A DNA stretch of 64,000 bases from the NCBI RefSeq assembly GCF_000002985.6, contig NC_003279.8:10416001-10480000 (forward strand), read 5' to 3'. The notes under the pieces were generated by a model. The model saw only the letters and a program-made list of their open reading frames with translations. It did no database searches and was not told the DNA's origin. Position numbers and translations under genes: made by a program. Shown here piece after piece: positions 36,810 to 47,386 of the stretch (its first letter is position 1; each line of letters begins with the position of its first letter). Origin of the DNA: Caenorhabditis elegans (Eukaryota > Nematoda > Chromadorea > Rhabditida > Rhabditidae).

Positions 36810-38193
36810 TTTATTATATTCCCATACCTTCATTGTACAATTTGTCATCTATTCTACCAGTGTCTACCAGTGAATAAACTGCTTAATTCTTGTAAAATTC
36901 TTTCATTTTATCTGAACACAAATTTGGATGAAAAATTAACCTTCTTGGCAATTCTAACTCATACGATTAGTCTCTTAATTCTTGCAAAAAAAAAAGAGTA
37001 ATTTACTTTCGCTCCATGATCGTACCTAATCCCACCGTATTTATCTCGTAGGCTAATCACGATGAGATCAATTAATAATCAGTGCCAATATTTCGCTTCT
37101 GCTTTTACGGCAATATGTTTTCAACTAACAAAATGTTGCCGTTTTTATCATTAATCAGTATTTTTACTTGTCAGACGTTGTTTTTTGGCTAATTGGATAG
37201 CAGAAGAGCAATTAATGACATTTGCATGAGTGTTTTTGAAAAATTAATTTTAAAATTGCAAAAACTGAAATTTATACATTAGTATTTTTTTACCAATGGT
37301 CATATTATAAAACACCAGCAGCTGACCGCGCCCCCGGCGCGGACAACGACTGGCACAGTTTTAATTAGTTTTTGAAGTAGACTAAACGCTCAACAATTTT
37401 CACAACCGACAAAAGAAACTTTGAAAATGAACAAATCACTGAGTTATAGCAACTTCTCTCTACCATTAAAAAAATTGCGAACTATTGTGAAACTTTCCAG
37501 AAGACTCTAGAGCATTCACGAAATTTTTCTAACTTCAGCGTTCACTTTTAACATTTTTTTGGCAAAAATTCAATGTTTTTAAGTGTTCTAGGACATACTG
37601 AGAGACTCGATAAAATTCTGGAAAGTTCAAACGAAGAAATCTGAAATACCGTGAAAATTCTTCTCTGATATTTGGATTCCCGCCAGAAATTAACTCAGAA
37701 TGTTTAATTCTCACCAAAAATTGTCTCACAAATTTGAATTCCCGCCTAAACCTACAGTACGTACCACTACAGCACCACTACAGTACCTTGACATTATTAT
37801 CCACCAAAACCAACACAATACCTCTTCAAAAGACAAAAAGCCAATTTTTACAAAACTACAGTAACCATACAGTAATGCTACAGTTCAAATACAGTACTAC
37901 TACAGTACCTTGATAATATCCTTCACCAACTCCCAACCCAATACCTCTTCGAAAGCTTAAAATTAGAATTTTCTCAAACTACAGTAACCTTACCGTATAC
38001 CTACAGTACCTTTACAGTACTACTATAGTACCTTGACAATATCCTCCACCAACTCCCAACCCAATACCTCTTTAAAATCTTAAAATTAAATTACGTGAAA
38101 TTTTTGTATGCCTGCCAAATCTAACCATGTGTTTCCACGTCTGACCTTCTACGTGGCGACATTTATCAAGATTTATCGAAATATAAAGTTTAA
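36810..38193. other. Gene-free, repeat-bearing interval
   Basis: No supported gene. It begins with the 3' end of the TMEM256-type gene (AATAAA near 36873). A GC-rich motif (CTGACCGCGCCCCCGGCGCG) lies at 37323-37342 and a minisatellite at 37755-38090. At its right end it meets the left arm of the large inverted repeat. Confidence 0.6.
37755..38090. repeat. Minisatellite with ~120-bp units rich in CTACAGTA
   Basis: CTACAGTACCTTGACATTAT recurs, slightly changed, near 37780, 37902 and 38024, giving a period of about 121-124 bp. Each unit continues with ACCAACTCCCAACCCAATAC and CTCTTCRAAA-type sequence. A single related unit lies at about 47055-47160, again just right of a GC-rich GGACCGCACCTTCGGCGCGG motif. 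Confidence 0.75.
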
Positions 38194-40161
38194 CTTTATT
38201 GGCATGAAAAATAGAAAACAAAGGTAAACATTATTAAATATGTAGATATCTTTAGTGTGACAAGATCCTGTACGATCCTATAGGATCAATAAAAAAAAGA
38301 TATTCATGGAAGAATCAAAAGGAAGAACAGATGCATAGAAATAATATTTAAAGAAGCAATTCATTAAATTTAATTCCAATGGAAATAAAAGTATCAATTG
38401 AACCGCATATGTTTTATGAAGAAGTAGACCAATTCGTTTTCCAAACAAAACTGCGGAGTGTTGTTTGCATTTCAAAAAAATATATATTTAGTTTTTTTGG
38501 ATGTTTATAGAAGGTGCACGTGGCTCTTGTCCCATCATTACGAGTTATTTCAAACTCTCTTGGTCCAATTGTACGGTGTGGTAGATTCATGATAGTTGAA
38601 ATGCAATTGAGGTCTTGAATTTGAAACTCAAATAATTGAAGTCTTCGATTGGAACATGATGACATCCAATGTCGGAGAAATATATTCAACTCTTTTGCTG
38701 TCAAATTTGATCTTCTTAATCCAATTTCGAGACAGTCAAAATTGAAAAGATGATTTAAGGTAACCCATGTGGCGGCGTGCTCGACAAGAAAACTATTAGA
38801 AGTGATTATTAACTGTTCATCACATTTCTCGTGAACAATAACATCGAAGAAAATTTTTTTCGTATCTGCCAGTTCACTCAGAACAAATTTTAAATGCTCT
38901 TTTGAAATGGCGTTTCCAGTAACATGTCCATCATATGTTTGATTGTTTGATTATGCTCTTGAAATGTATCTAAATTTAACCGGAAAAAATTGATTTGGCA
39001 GTTTAGAATATCCATATAATACTCAGCACAAATAATCCATTCATTCACTGGATCGTTTGAATAGATACTCCTAATCTTGATTTCGGTATCACCATAGATC
39101 GTCATGTCATGTGGTGAGTAGTATGTTCTAGGGTCATATTTTTGTTCATATAGTCTACCATCTTTTTTTTCAATAAAAACAGAAGCGACGATATTAGCAA
39201 CTACACTAAGTGTGTAACATCCTTTGCGTTGAGTCCTTGTAAACTCTTTGACTATTCTCTTCACTCTCGTACTTGATTTTGAAACATCTATTCTGAAAAT
39301 TGTTTATCTTTCGAAATACCTTCTTTGTTCAATACAAACATATCAACAATATTCTATTTACAAAAATTGATTTTCTTAGATTTCTATTTTAAAACTTAAC
39401 ATGAAACTATCAGTATTCTACAAAAAGCATTTTTTTAAACTTTTCATTCAAAATTTATGATGAAATTATCAGGCAATTGTTGTCAAACATATCAAAACTT
39501 TAAAAATACCAAATTAAAAAAAAAAACTTACAATTCAAATGGACTCAAAATACTCAAAACATTTTGAATAGTCTTGGAAGGAAGTTGAAGTAGAGGAAAC
39601 TTGGAATATTTAATATTTGGGTGAATTGGCATTGTTGCAGAAAAAAGTAGTGAGAACGTGTGCAATTCAAAGAAATGAGAAAAGGGAATGAATGAATACG
39701 ATGTGCTCAATGCAACTATATATAGGTTTGGAGGACGCTCGAGGAAATCAAAATCAATCGATTTCCATTTGTCCAAATTAGAGAGCGTCCCCCACACCTG
39801 TAAATGGACCTGTAAAGACATAAAAACTAAGTATGTACAATTCTAGTTCAAGAATTTATTGATTCCATCAATATGTATTATGTTGATTGATTTGCAGTAG
39901 GAATGAAATTTATTTTTTATTGTCAAACAGAAATACGAAAAAGTCAGCGTTGCAACTTACAAATCAAATATATTTTCTTAAATTCCATTTTTTGAGCCAA
40001 ATTTGTTCTCTAGGTTAAGTTTTAGATTAGGTTAGGTTAGGTAAGTGATTTCCAGCTTCCAATAGAAATGACGAAAATGAAATCCAATAATCCCCACGGA
40101 TCACGTTAAAAATCATAATTCAAATGGAATTTAACAGAGAGGGTTAATAAATAAAGCTACA
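38194..40161. repeat. Left arm of a 2-kb inverted duplication
   Basis: Positions x in this arm match the reverse complement of positions 81460-x in 41299-43267. The F-box start codon (39632 and 41828), its first stop (38890 and 42570) and three predicted peptides correspond exactly. A one-base indel near 38740/42720 shifts the rule to 81461-x further out. Only a few mismatches are visible, mainly in the outer 100 bp. The arm carries a decayed F-box gene on the minus strand and a TTAGGTTAGGTTAGGT run near 40025. Confidence 0.96.
38414..39632 (-). pseudogene. F-box (fbxb-type) gene copy, left arm, one frameshift
   Basis: Exon 1 is 39632-39532 and exon 2 starts at 39292. The N-terminus is an F-box (FPLLQLPSKTIQNVLSILSP), and the rest resembles the type-2 F-box-associated domain of the nematode fbxb family, ending RSFVWKTNWSTSS at 38414. 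Near 38917-38925 the frame is lost: the reading passes into a stop at 38890, while the family-like frame resumes as TGNAISKEHLKFVLSEL. From there this copy stays open to 38414. It might still make a truncated F-box protein. Intact relatives would recruit substrates to SCF ubiquitin ligases. The identical lesion in the right-arm copy shows it is older than the duplication or was spread by gene conversion. Confidence 0.75.
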
Positions 40162-40255
40162 CGGAAAGTAATTTGAAAAGCATTTTTATTTGAACGACCG
40201 TTAGTCACGTACATCTTGATAATGACTGGTATATAAGTTTGTAGTTTTAGTCATA

Positions 40256-40669
40256 ATGTTCAGTTTTCAACTTTTCAACGAAGGGTCTGCCAGCTGGAGA
40301 ATATGTGCCGAAGGATTCCAATCGACCAATGCTGAAGCTGTGAACGAAGAGAGCAGTGCGCGAGGAACCTCCGAGTGGACCTTGGCCATTGGAGCACACA
40401 GTCGGTACTTGTGTATTATACCCCCGCCATTTTATAAATTAATCAAATTTCCATTAATTTATTCGTTTAAATTAAACGTGATACCCATTTTCCTTGTTAG
40501 GCTTAGGAATGGTGTTTTCCTAAGCCTAAAATTCCACACGTTTTTATTTTATAAGGTAAAAAATTAATGTTTAAAATGGCGGGGGTATAATACACAAGTA
40601 ACACACAGTCTAATGTGTGTATTGGAAATGATTGGGGATTTGTGTGTGTCTTCCTACTGGAATCCCAAG
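40256..40669 (+). pseudogene. Open frame interrupted by a transposon insertion
   Basis: An ATG at 40256 starts a frame (MFSFQLFNEGSASWRICAEG) that runs into the insertion at 40404. After the element, and counting one copy of the 8-bp target duplication, the same frame continues as LMCVLEMIGDLCVSSYWNPK. It ends at a good splice donor (AAG|GTGAGT) at 40669-40670. A TATATAAG lies just upstream of the ATG. I do not recognise the protein. The frame across an otherwise AT-rich spacer, with promoter- and donor-like signals, suggests a real exon that was inactivated, but no homologue supports this. Confidence 0.5.
40404..40602. mobile_element. 199-bp MITE with terminal inverted repeats and 8-bp target duplication
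   Basis: The ends are inverted copies: GGTACTTGTGTATTATACCC at the left, and the reverse complement GTTACTTGTGTATTATACCC at the right, continuing CCGCCATTTT on both sides. The direct repeat ACACAGTC flanks the element at 40396-40403 and 40603-40610. The interior contains a hairpin (TTAGGCTTAGGAA ... TTCCTAAGCCTAA) and no coding capacity. An 8-bp duplication is typical of hAT-type elements, so I infer a non-autonomous hAT-like MITE. Confidence 0.85.
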
Positions 40670-41298
40670 GTGAGTTCGCAAAAAAGAAGCAGGTTTGAGA
40701 TGTAAATCTGATGTTTTAAAGTGTTATAAAACATCACCTTTAGTTGGCGAAATTCATATTCTCAATTCACAGTGCATTTCCAAGATATTTTGCACTAAAT
40801 AACCCATCGAAAACTTTTATTGCCTGTAGGCTATTCCACAAATTTTTGGTGCAAGCAACGTTTATGGTACTTGTAGTAAAAAGTGTGGGCTTCATTCGGT
40901 GACTACTTTCTGAAAGATTAATCAAGCTATAGCTTAAATATGAGCTCATAATCAAGAAGCATACTGAAAAAAGGTCAAAAGCTCAGCACTAAAAATGCTA
41001 CAAAAGGACGCGAACGGAATCAGTTAAAAATTGACAGGAATATGCTTGAATATGTGTTTTATGAGATAATAAAAGTTAAAGCTCATAAGTTACTTTTGAG
41101 CTTCTCGTTGAGCTTCAACGTCTTAAAATGTGAAAAATTAGTTAAAATGAAGATTCCGAATGTTACAAAAATTTGGAAAACAACAAAATTGAGATAATAA
41201 CCAGATTTAAAACAGTTTTTATTCTTTTTTTTTTTGAAAATGGTCAAAAAATCGAGATTTTTTGTGAAAATTTTCGAAAATCACAAGTGGTCCTTTAT

Positions 41299-43267
41299 TG
41301 TAGCTTTATTTATTAACCCTCTCTGTTAAATTCCATTTGAATTATGATTTTTAACGTGATCCGTGGGGATTATTGGATTTCATTTTCGTCATTTCTATTG
41401 GAAGCTGGAAATCACTTACCTAACCTAACCTAATCTAAAACTTAACCTAGAGAACAAATTTGGCTCAAAAAATGGAATTTAAGAAAATATATTTGATTTG
41501 TAAGTTGCAACGCTGACTTTTTCGTATTTCTGTTTGACAATAAAAAATAAATTTCATTCCTACTGCAAATCAATCAACATAATACATATTGATGGAATCA
41601 ATAAATTCTTGAACTAGAATTGTACATACTTAGTTTTTATGTCTTTACAGGTCCATTTACAGGTGTGGGGGACGCTCTCTAATTTGGACAAATGGAAATC
41701 GATTGATTTTGATTTCCTCGAGCGTCCTCCAAACCTATATATAGTTGCATTGAGCACATCGTATTCATTCATTCCCTTTTCTCATTTCTTTGAATTGCAC
41801 ACGTTCTCACTACTTTTTTCTGCAACAATGCCAATTCACCCAAATATTAAATATTCCAAGTTTCCTCTACTTCAACTTCCTTCCAAGACTATTCAAAATG
41901 TTTTGAGTATTTTGAGTCCATTTGAATTGTAAGTTTTTTTTTTTAATTTGGTATTTTTAAAGTTTTGATATGTTTGACAACAATTGCCTGATAATTTCAT
42001 CATAAATTTTGAATGAAAAGTTTAAAAAAATGCTTTTTGTAGAATACTGATAGTTTCATGTTAAGTTTTAAAATAGAAATCTAAGAAAATCAATTTTTGT
42101 AAATAGAATATTGTTGATATGTTTGTATTGAACAAAGAAGGTATTTCGAAAGATAAACAATTTTCAGAATAGATGTTTCAAAATCAAGTACGAGAGTGAA
42201 GAGAATAGTCAAAGAGTTTACAAGGACTCAACGCAAAGGATGTTACACACTTAGTGTAGTTGCTAATATCGTCGCTTCTGTTTTTATTGAAAAAAAAGAT
42301 GGTAGACTATATGAACAAAAATATGACCCTAGAACATACTACTCACCACATGACATGACGATCTATGGTGATACCGAAATCAAGATTAGGAGTATCTATT
42401 CAAACGATCCAGTGAATGAATGGATTATTTGTGCTGAGTATTATATGGATATTCTAAACTGCCAAATCAATTTTTTCCGGTTAAATTTAGATACATTTCA
42501 AGAGCATAATCAAACAATCAAACATATGATGGACATGTTACTGGAAACGCCATTTCAAAAGAGCATTTAAAATTTGTTCTGAGTGAACTGGCAGATACGA
42601 AAAAAATTTTCTTCGATGTTATTGTTCACGAGAAATGTGATGAACAGTTAATAATCACTTCTAATAGTTTTCTTGTCGAGCACGCCGCCACATGGGTTAC
42701 CTTAAATCATCTTTTCAATTTTTGACTGTCTCGAAATTGGATTAAGAAGATCAAATTTGACAGCAAAAGAGTTGAATATATTTCTCCGACATTGGATGTC
42801 ATCATGTTCCAATCGAAGACTTCAATTATTTGAGTTTCAAATTCAAGACCTCAATTGCATTTCAACTATCATGAATCTACCACACCGTACAATTGGACCA
42901 AGAGAGTTTGAAATAACTCGTAATGATGGGACAAGAGCCACGTGCACCTTCTATAAACATCCAAAAAAACTAAATATATATTTTTTTGAAATGCAAACAA
43001 CACTCCGCAGTTTTGTTTGGAAAACGAATTGGTCTACTTCTTCATAAAACATATGCGGTTCAATTGATACTTTTATTTCCATTGGAATTAAATTTAATGA
43101 ATTGCTTCTTTAAATATTATTTCTATGCATCTGTTCTTCCTTTTGATTCTTCCATGAATATCTTTTTTTTATTGATCCTACAGGATCGTACAGGATCTTG
43201 TCACACTAAAGATATCTACATATTTAATAATGTTCACCTTTGTTTTCTATTCTTCATGCCAATAAAG
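41299..43267. repeat. Right arm of the 2-kb inverted duplication
   Basis: This is the reverse complement of 38194-40161 with very few differences. Visible ones are an extra T in the run at about 42717-42723 and several substitutions in the outermost 100 bp (for example TATAGGATC against TACAGGATC). Beyond 43267 the similarity stops abruptly. Its F-box gene copy points away from the centre, so the two copies are divergently oriented. Confidence 0.96.
41828..43047 (+). pseudogene. F-box (fbxb-type) gene copy, right arm, two frameshifts
   Basis: Exon 1 is 41828-41928 and exon 2 starts at 42168. It has the same F-box and associated-domain sequence as the left copy. It shares the frame loss near 42535-42543 (stop at 42570). 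In addition an extra T near 42720 breaks the frame that remains open in the left arm, so this copy is one step further decayed. A TATATATAG stretch about 90 bp upstream of the ATG could be a promoter element; the left arm has the same. Confidence 0.78.
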
Positions 43268-43624
43268 AGAAAGTTTAATATTTTCTAGTCTGGAATTTTT
43301 ATTTTTAAAAAGCTGTCAACTGACAAATTATTGTCCACGACTTCGTCTGTTATTTTTAGTGAACTAAATGTTAGATCGACAGTCCTCATTCCGAGATGAC
43401 AAACTTTTAGGGTGGCACGGTATCATTGGAGACACAGTATCTGAAGTGACATGGTATCCAGTCGACAAAGTGGCATTTAGCTCTGCGCGGGCATATCTTT
43501 GGTGACAAACTTTATTCAACTAGTTTTTATATTTATTTTTCGACCAATTTTTGTTCAAATTTCACTGGAACAAGTTTTTAAATGTCATTTTCAATGGATT
43601 TTTGGCCTTGACTCACTCACAATT
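43268..43624. other. Gene-free gap between inverted repeat and retrotransposon
   Basis: No gene is visible. GATGACAAACTTTT (43396) and GGTGACAAACTTTA (43501) are near-direct repeats about 105 bp apart and may mark a small unclassified repeat. Confidence 0.4.
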
Positions 43625-45893
43625 GAATGTATTGAATTGAATTGAGTTTATTTAACTAAAAGAAGAGAAATAAGCAAATAAAACGAGACGAACCCTAAAA
43701 GAGTTCAACTCGAGTAAAAGTTACAAAAAAAAACAAAAAGATAATAGGGAACAGGTGAAACGGGGAGAAAGACGAGAATGGAGGTAAAGTGTAGTTATAA
43801 TCGGGGGATGTTGAGATCAATAAATTCACAGAATTGATATGGGGACATAAAAACCGTAACATTTTTGAATAAATTGTTCCAGACTGGGATGATAAGAGCA
43901 AAGAAATGCGTGGAGCATTTGTCCTTCCTAACTAAAATCATTGGGTGCCTATTAGAACTAGAGAGAGTAACAAATTGTCTAAGGTTAGAAAAATGAGAGG
44001 TACCTGTTAACAGTCTATACAGTAGTTTCAATTACGCCTTAATTCTATTGTGTCTGGTGGAGTGGAGCTCCATTATACTGAGTCGATTTTCATAAGATGA
44101 GAATTTTGTATTGCATCTTTGAAGAACGCGCTTGGTAAAGTGCCTTAGAGGTTGTTCAAGTTTTGCTGAAAGCAATGAGTTTGAGGAGGGAGCATAGACT
44201 TCAGAGCAATAATTCATAATGGGAGCAACATACGTTTTATAAAGGTGGGCGTAGAACTTTGGGGAATTGGAGGAGAATGCTTTGAGAATTTGTTTGGACC
44301 TAAGCATGGCTAGACAACTAACTTTAACTATGTGGTGTTCAAACTTTAGCTTGCAATCAGTAATTAGACCTAAGTCTCGAACAGTAGAGGATGGGGTAAT
44401 GGGGACACAATCAACAGAATATGATTGGTTTTTGTTACGAGTGCCAAGAGCTAGCAACGCAGATTTAGTTGGAGCTAAAGGAAGTTCATTTAACTTGGAC
44501 CAACTAACTATAATATCAATGGAGTTTTGTATTATAGTAGGATCAGTGTGAAAAATTTTAACGTCATCAGCAAAACAGGAAATATTTATGGTGGGAGCTA
44601 GGTCAATCAATAAATCATTAATAAAAAGAATGAAAAGTAAAGGCCCTGAAACAGAGCCTTGTGGGACACCTGAAGAGATGGGATAGGAGTTTTTCGAAAC
44701 AAATTTGTTGATTTTAACGGAGAAAGTTCTGTTTTCAAGAAATTTCTTGTACCAGGAACAAGTTAAAGATTCGAGACCAAACTTAGCAAGTTTTCCTAAG
44801 AGAATGCTATGTGAAACTTTATCAAATGCCTTAGCAAAGTCGAAAAAGATGATATCGAGAGATTTTTCCTTCTTTAGAAGGGAATGGTAGAGAGAAACAG
44901 ATCGAACTAATGATGAAGGACAACTTCTGTAGTGGAGGAACCCATGTTGCTGGGGGGACAGAAGATGGCCAAAATCAGCGCGAATTCGAGAGCATATAAT
45001 ACGCTCCATAACACGAACAAAGGGGTCAGTGAGGCTTATCGGGCGGTAGTTGCTTGGGGAAGAAGGATTACCTTTTTTGGGTATTGGTATGATTATTGCC
45101 TTTTTCCAGCAGTCAGGGATTTTAGAATCGGCAAATGATTGTTTGTATATAATGGATAGAGGGAAAGCAAGAGGAGTAGCACATTTCTTGAGCACTAGAT
45201 ACTTGGCGCAGTGTGGGGAAAAACCACATTTAGGGGGAAGCTTAGACAATACGCTTTCAATCATATAAGGCTGAAATGAGTCTACATGAAGAGATGTGGA
45301 TGTTTGATTCTGAAGAGAGGAATGGGAAGTGGGTGAAGGACTATGTAGAGAATTTTTGAGACTGGCTGGAATCGTCAGAGTAGTGAGAGGCGAAGATTTT
45401 CGCAAAAATTTCGCTTTTCTCTGAATCATTGACAATGGATTTATTGTCAAGGACGATGGCTGGAACGCGATTTTGAGATTTGAGGCGACTATTGATAAGA
45501 CGCCTTATTTTGGTAAAATTAGAGTTGGCAATTATATCGTTTTCAAAACGGCGCACGTATTTTCTATAGTTCCGATAAAGTTTTCGGTATTTAGATTGCG
45601 CGGTTTTAATAATTTCAAATGTACATTTACGTGAAAGAATAAGCTTGCTTTTCTTGCTGATTCTATTCCTTAGGCGCTTCAGTTTTCGACGAATGTTGTG
45701 ATAAGGTGAAGGAGACTTAGAGACACTAATTGGCTTAGTGGGACAGTGTTGAGTAAGGAGGTTGTTAAGAATCGAAAGTAGGCGATCAAATTTATCCGAA
45801 ACAGATTTTTGAGAGCAGAATTCGAAGTCCCAGTTAACACGCGCAAGATCTCTGTTGAGGAGGGGGAAGTTGCATTTTTATAGTCAAACAAGG
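43625..45893 (-). mobile_element. 5'-truncated non-LTR retrotransposon, CR1-like
   Basis: Read on the minus strand, the element enters mid-ORF near 45893 with no endonuclease domain, continues through reverse transcriptase, and ends in a short tail of AATTCAATTCAAT repeats near 43625-43650. Loss of the 5' part and a microsatellite-like 3' tail are hallmarks of target-primed insertion. The reverse transcriptase blocks and the tail resemble CR1-like worm families, but I cannot name the family from sequence alone. A perfect 9-bp palindrome (TAGCAAATCGGAGATTTGCTA) lies just outside its 5' end. Confidence 0.82.
43795..45890 (-). pseudogene. Reverse transcriptase ORF of the retrotransposon, broken
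   Basis: The main open part is 45450-44032. Visible RT blocks are WKKAIIIPIPKKG, NYRPISLTDPFVRVMERII, DIIFFDFAKAFDKVSHSIL, SGVPQGSVSGPLLFILFIND and the catalytic ISCFADDVKIF at about 44560-44585. An upstream portion (45890 to about 45400; PLLNRDLARVNWDFEF, RFENDIIANSNFTKIRRLIN) is in another frame, which indicates one frameshift near 45400-45450. After a single in-frame stop at 44032 the same frame continues (LLYRLLTGTSHFSNLRQFV) to 43795. The copy is therefore inactive. In intact relatives the enzyme copies element RNA into the genome at a nicked target. Confidence 0.85.
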
Positions 45894-46094
45894 GAGACTA
45901 GCAAATCGGAGATTTGCTAGGCTTCGCAGTTTGATTCGGCGTAGAGTAACTCAAAAATAATTCGCTTTATTAAAGTTTAGTCAAGTGTTGAGTAAATGCC
46001 AAGTAAATGTGCTGAAGTTTGTCAAGACCGACCAAATTTAGTGTAATATTAATTTTAGAAATAAAAATTTCCACTTTTCAAATTTTTTTGCTTA

Positions 46095-46380
46095 AAATAG
46101 GCTTAACAGTTGTCCAACGCTTCTCAGTATTTTCGGGCCTGTGGCCCTCAACATGAATTATTGGGCTCAGAACAGGCCTAAAAGTTGTCCAACGCTTCTG
46201 CGTCTATTTGGGCTTGCCACAACTGAATTATTTAGCTAAGAATAGGCTTGACGGAAATCCAACACTTCTTCGTGTATTCGGGCCTGCGGCCCTCAACTCG
46301 AGTTTTTGGGCTCAGTATAGGCTTAACGGCTGTCCAATACTTTTGTGTATTCGGGCCTCCGGCCCTCAATCCGGTTAACT
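46095..46380. repeat. Tandem repeat, about four ~72-75-bp units
   Basis: Each unit begins with a form of GGCTTAACGGNTGTCCAA, then CTTCTNCGTGTATTCGGGCC, GGCCCTCAA and TTGGGCTCAGNATA. Units begin near 46099, 46171, 46244 and 46320. Related GGCCTCCAGCCTG and GGCCCTCAA words recur at 46461-46475, 46582-46595 and 46632. Confidence 0.75.
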
Positions 46381-46692
46381 GACCTAGGTGACCTTTTTCA
46401 TGACCTTTCCAAAAACATACGTAGTTATATGTAGAAACATACCTCTCAGAGAAGGCCTCCAGCCTGCTCTGCTGGGAGTAGGGATAGAAAAGGCCAAAAG
46501 TTTCAAAGAGTAAGAGGGAGGTCTTCATCCCTGATTTTTGGGTTTGAGTGAAAAACAATACATAGCATTGCAGGCCTCCAGCCTGTCCTGCTGGAAGTCA
46601 GGTTAAAAGTGGCCAACATGTTCGAAAAGTGCGGCCCTCAATTAGATTAGGGAAACAGTAAAAATCTCGAAAAGTCTTCAAAATTGAGTTTT

Positions 46693-46855
46693 TGATGATC
46701 TGATCCTTCAGCTTCGAAGGATCACAAGGGTAGCTCCTGATGATCTGATCCTTCAGCTTCGAAGGATCACAAGGGTAGCTCCTGATGATCTGATCCTTCA
46801 GCTTGAGGAATCACAAGGGTAGCTCCTGATAATCTGATCCTTGCGGCAGATATTC
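46693..46855. repeat. 45-bp minisatellite, about 3.6 copies
   Basis: The unit TGATGATCTGATCCTTCAGC, continuing TTCGAAGGATCACAAGGGTA and GCTCC, starts at 46693, 46738, 46783 and 46827. The first two units are identical and the third is one base shorter with changes. Each contains the inverted pair GATCCTTC/GAAGGATC and can form a hairpin. Confidence 0.9.
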
Positions 46856-46980
46856 TGACGAGCCACATCGAATAAGAAATTGGCTGAAACTTCCAAAATT
46901 ATGAGTGGCAAAAACTGAGTAATTGCCACTTTTTGACAGTAAATAAAAACATTTTCAAACATTTTTTGAAAAGTTTTATT

Positions 46981-47165
46981 ATGATACCAGCCGTGGACCG
47001 CACCTTCGGCGCGGCCCCCGACTTCTGAGGCTGAAAACTAATTTTTTATGAAACTACCGTAACCCTACAGTATTCCTACCGTACCACTATTGTACCACTA
47101 CAGTACCCCGACTATATCCCTACACTAACCCCAACTCACTATCCCTCCAGAAGCCAAAACTTCAC
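46981..47165. repeat. Second copy of the GC motif plus CTACAGTA repeat
   Basis: CCAGCCGTGGACCGCACCTT and CGGCGCGGCCCCCGACTT resemble 37315-37350. They are followed by CCCTACAGTATTCC, TACCGTACCACTA and CACTACAGTACCCCGAC, related to the minisatellite at 37755-38090. Confidence 0.65.
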
Positions 47166-47311
47166 AGACTACAAAAACTACATAGACTACAAACTATGGA
47201 CACACAGAATAAGCGCTTTATATATAGTAAATGATATGTCATTTTGGGACCAAAGGAGTGATTTTTAACAATTTGCCTACTGGCGCTACTCCACTTTTAA
47301 ACGCATTTTTC

Positions 47312-47386
47312 CAAAATTAAATTTTTGAAATCCTAATCAAGTTTTTTTTCAGATTTGCCGCACTCTTTCCAGCTGTTGCCACATCG
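47312..47386 (+). pseudogene. Fragment of the TMEM256-type gene (intron 1 end plus exon 2 start)
   Basis: AACGCATTTTTCCAAAATT and TTTTTTTCAGATTTGCCGC, continuing ACTCTTTCCAGCTGTTGCCAC, nearly match 36290-36387: the end of intron 1, its acceptor and the first ~40 bases of exon 2 of the gene at 36182-36809. Similarity stops after GCCACATC. The fragment cannot code on its own. Confidence 0.85.

Larger units (their letters stand above)
40162..41298. other. Spacer between the inverted arms
   Basis: This 1,137-bp spacer contains a TATATAAG stretch near 40230, a broken reading frame (40256-40669) and a small inserted DNA element (40404-40602). About 600 bp of AT-rich sequence without a convincing gene follows. 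Confidence 0.7.

Noticed and set aside
40020-40040. TTAGGTTAGGTTAGGT as a telomeric repeat.
   Set aside because: The nematode unit is TTAGGC; this TTAGGT run is short and lies inside the inverted arm (mirrored at 41420-41440), so it is more likely simple sequence.
44267-45268. Plus-strand open frames across the retrotransposon.
   Set aside because: They are antisense to the reverse transcriptase frame, which has clear catalytic blocks.
46693-46855. Regularly spaced repeat considered as a CRISPR-like array.
   Set aside because: Units are contiguous with no unique spacers, and the host is a eukaryote; it is a minisatellite.
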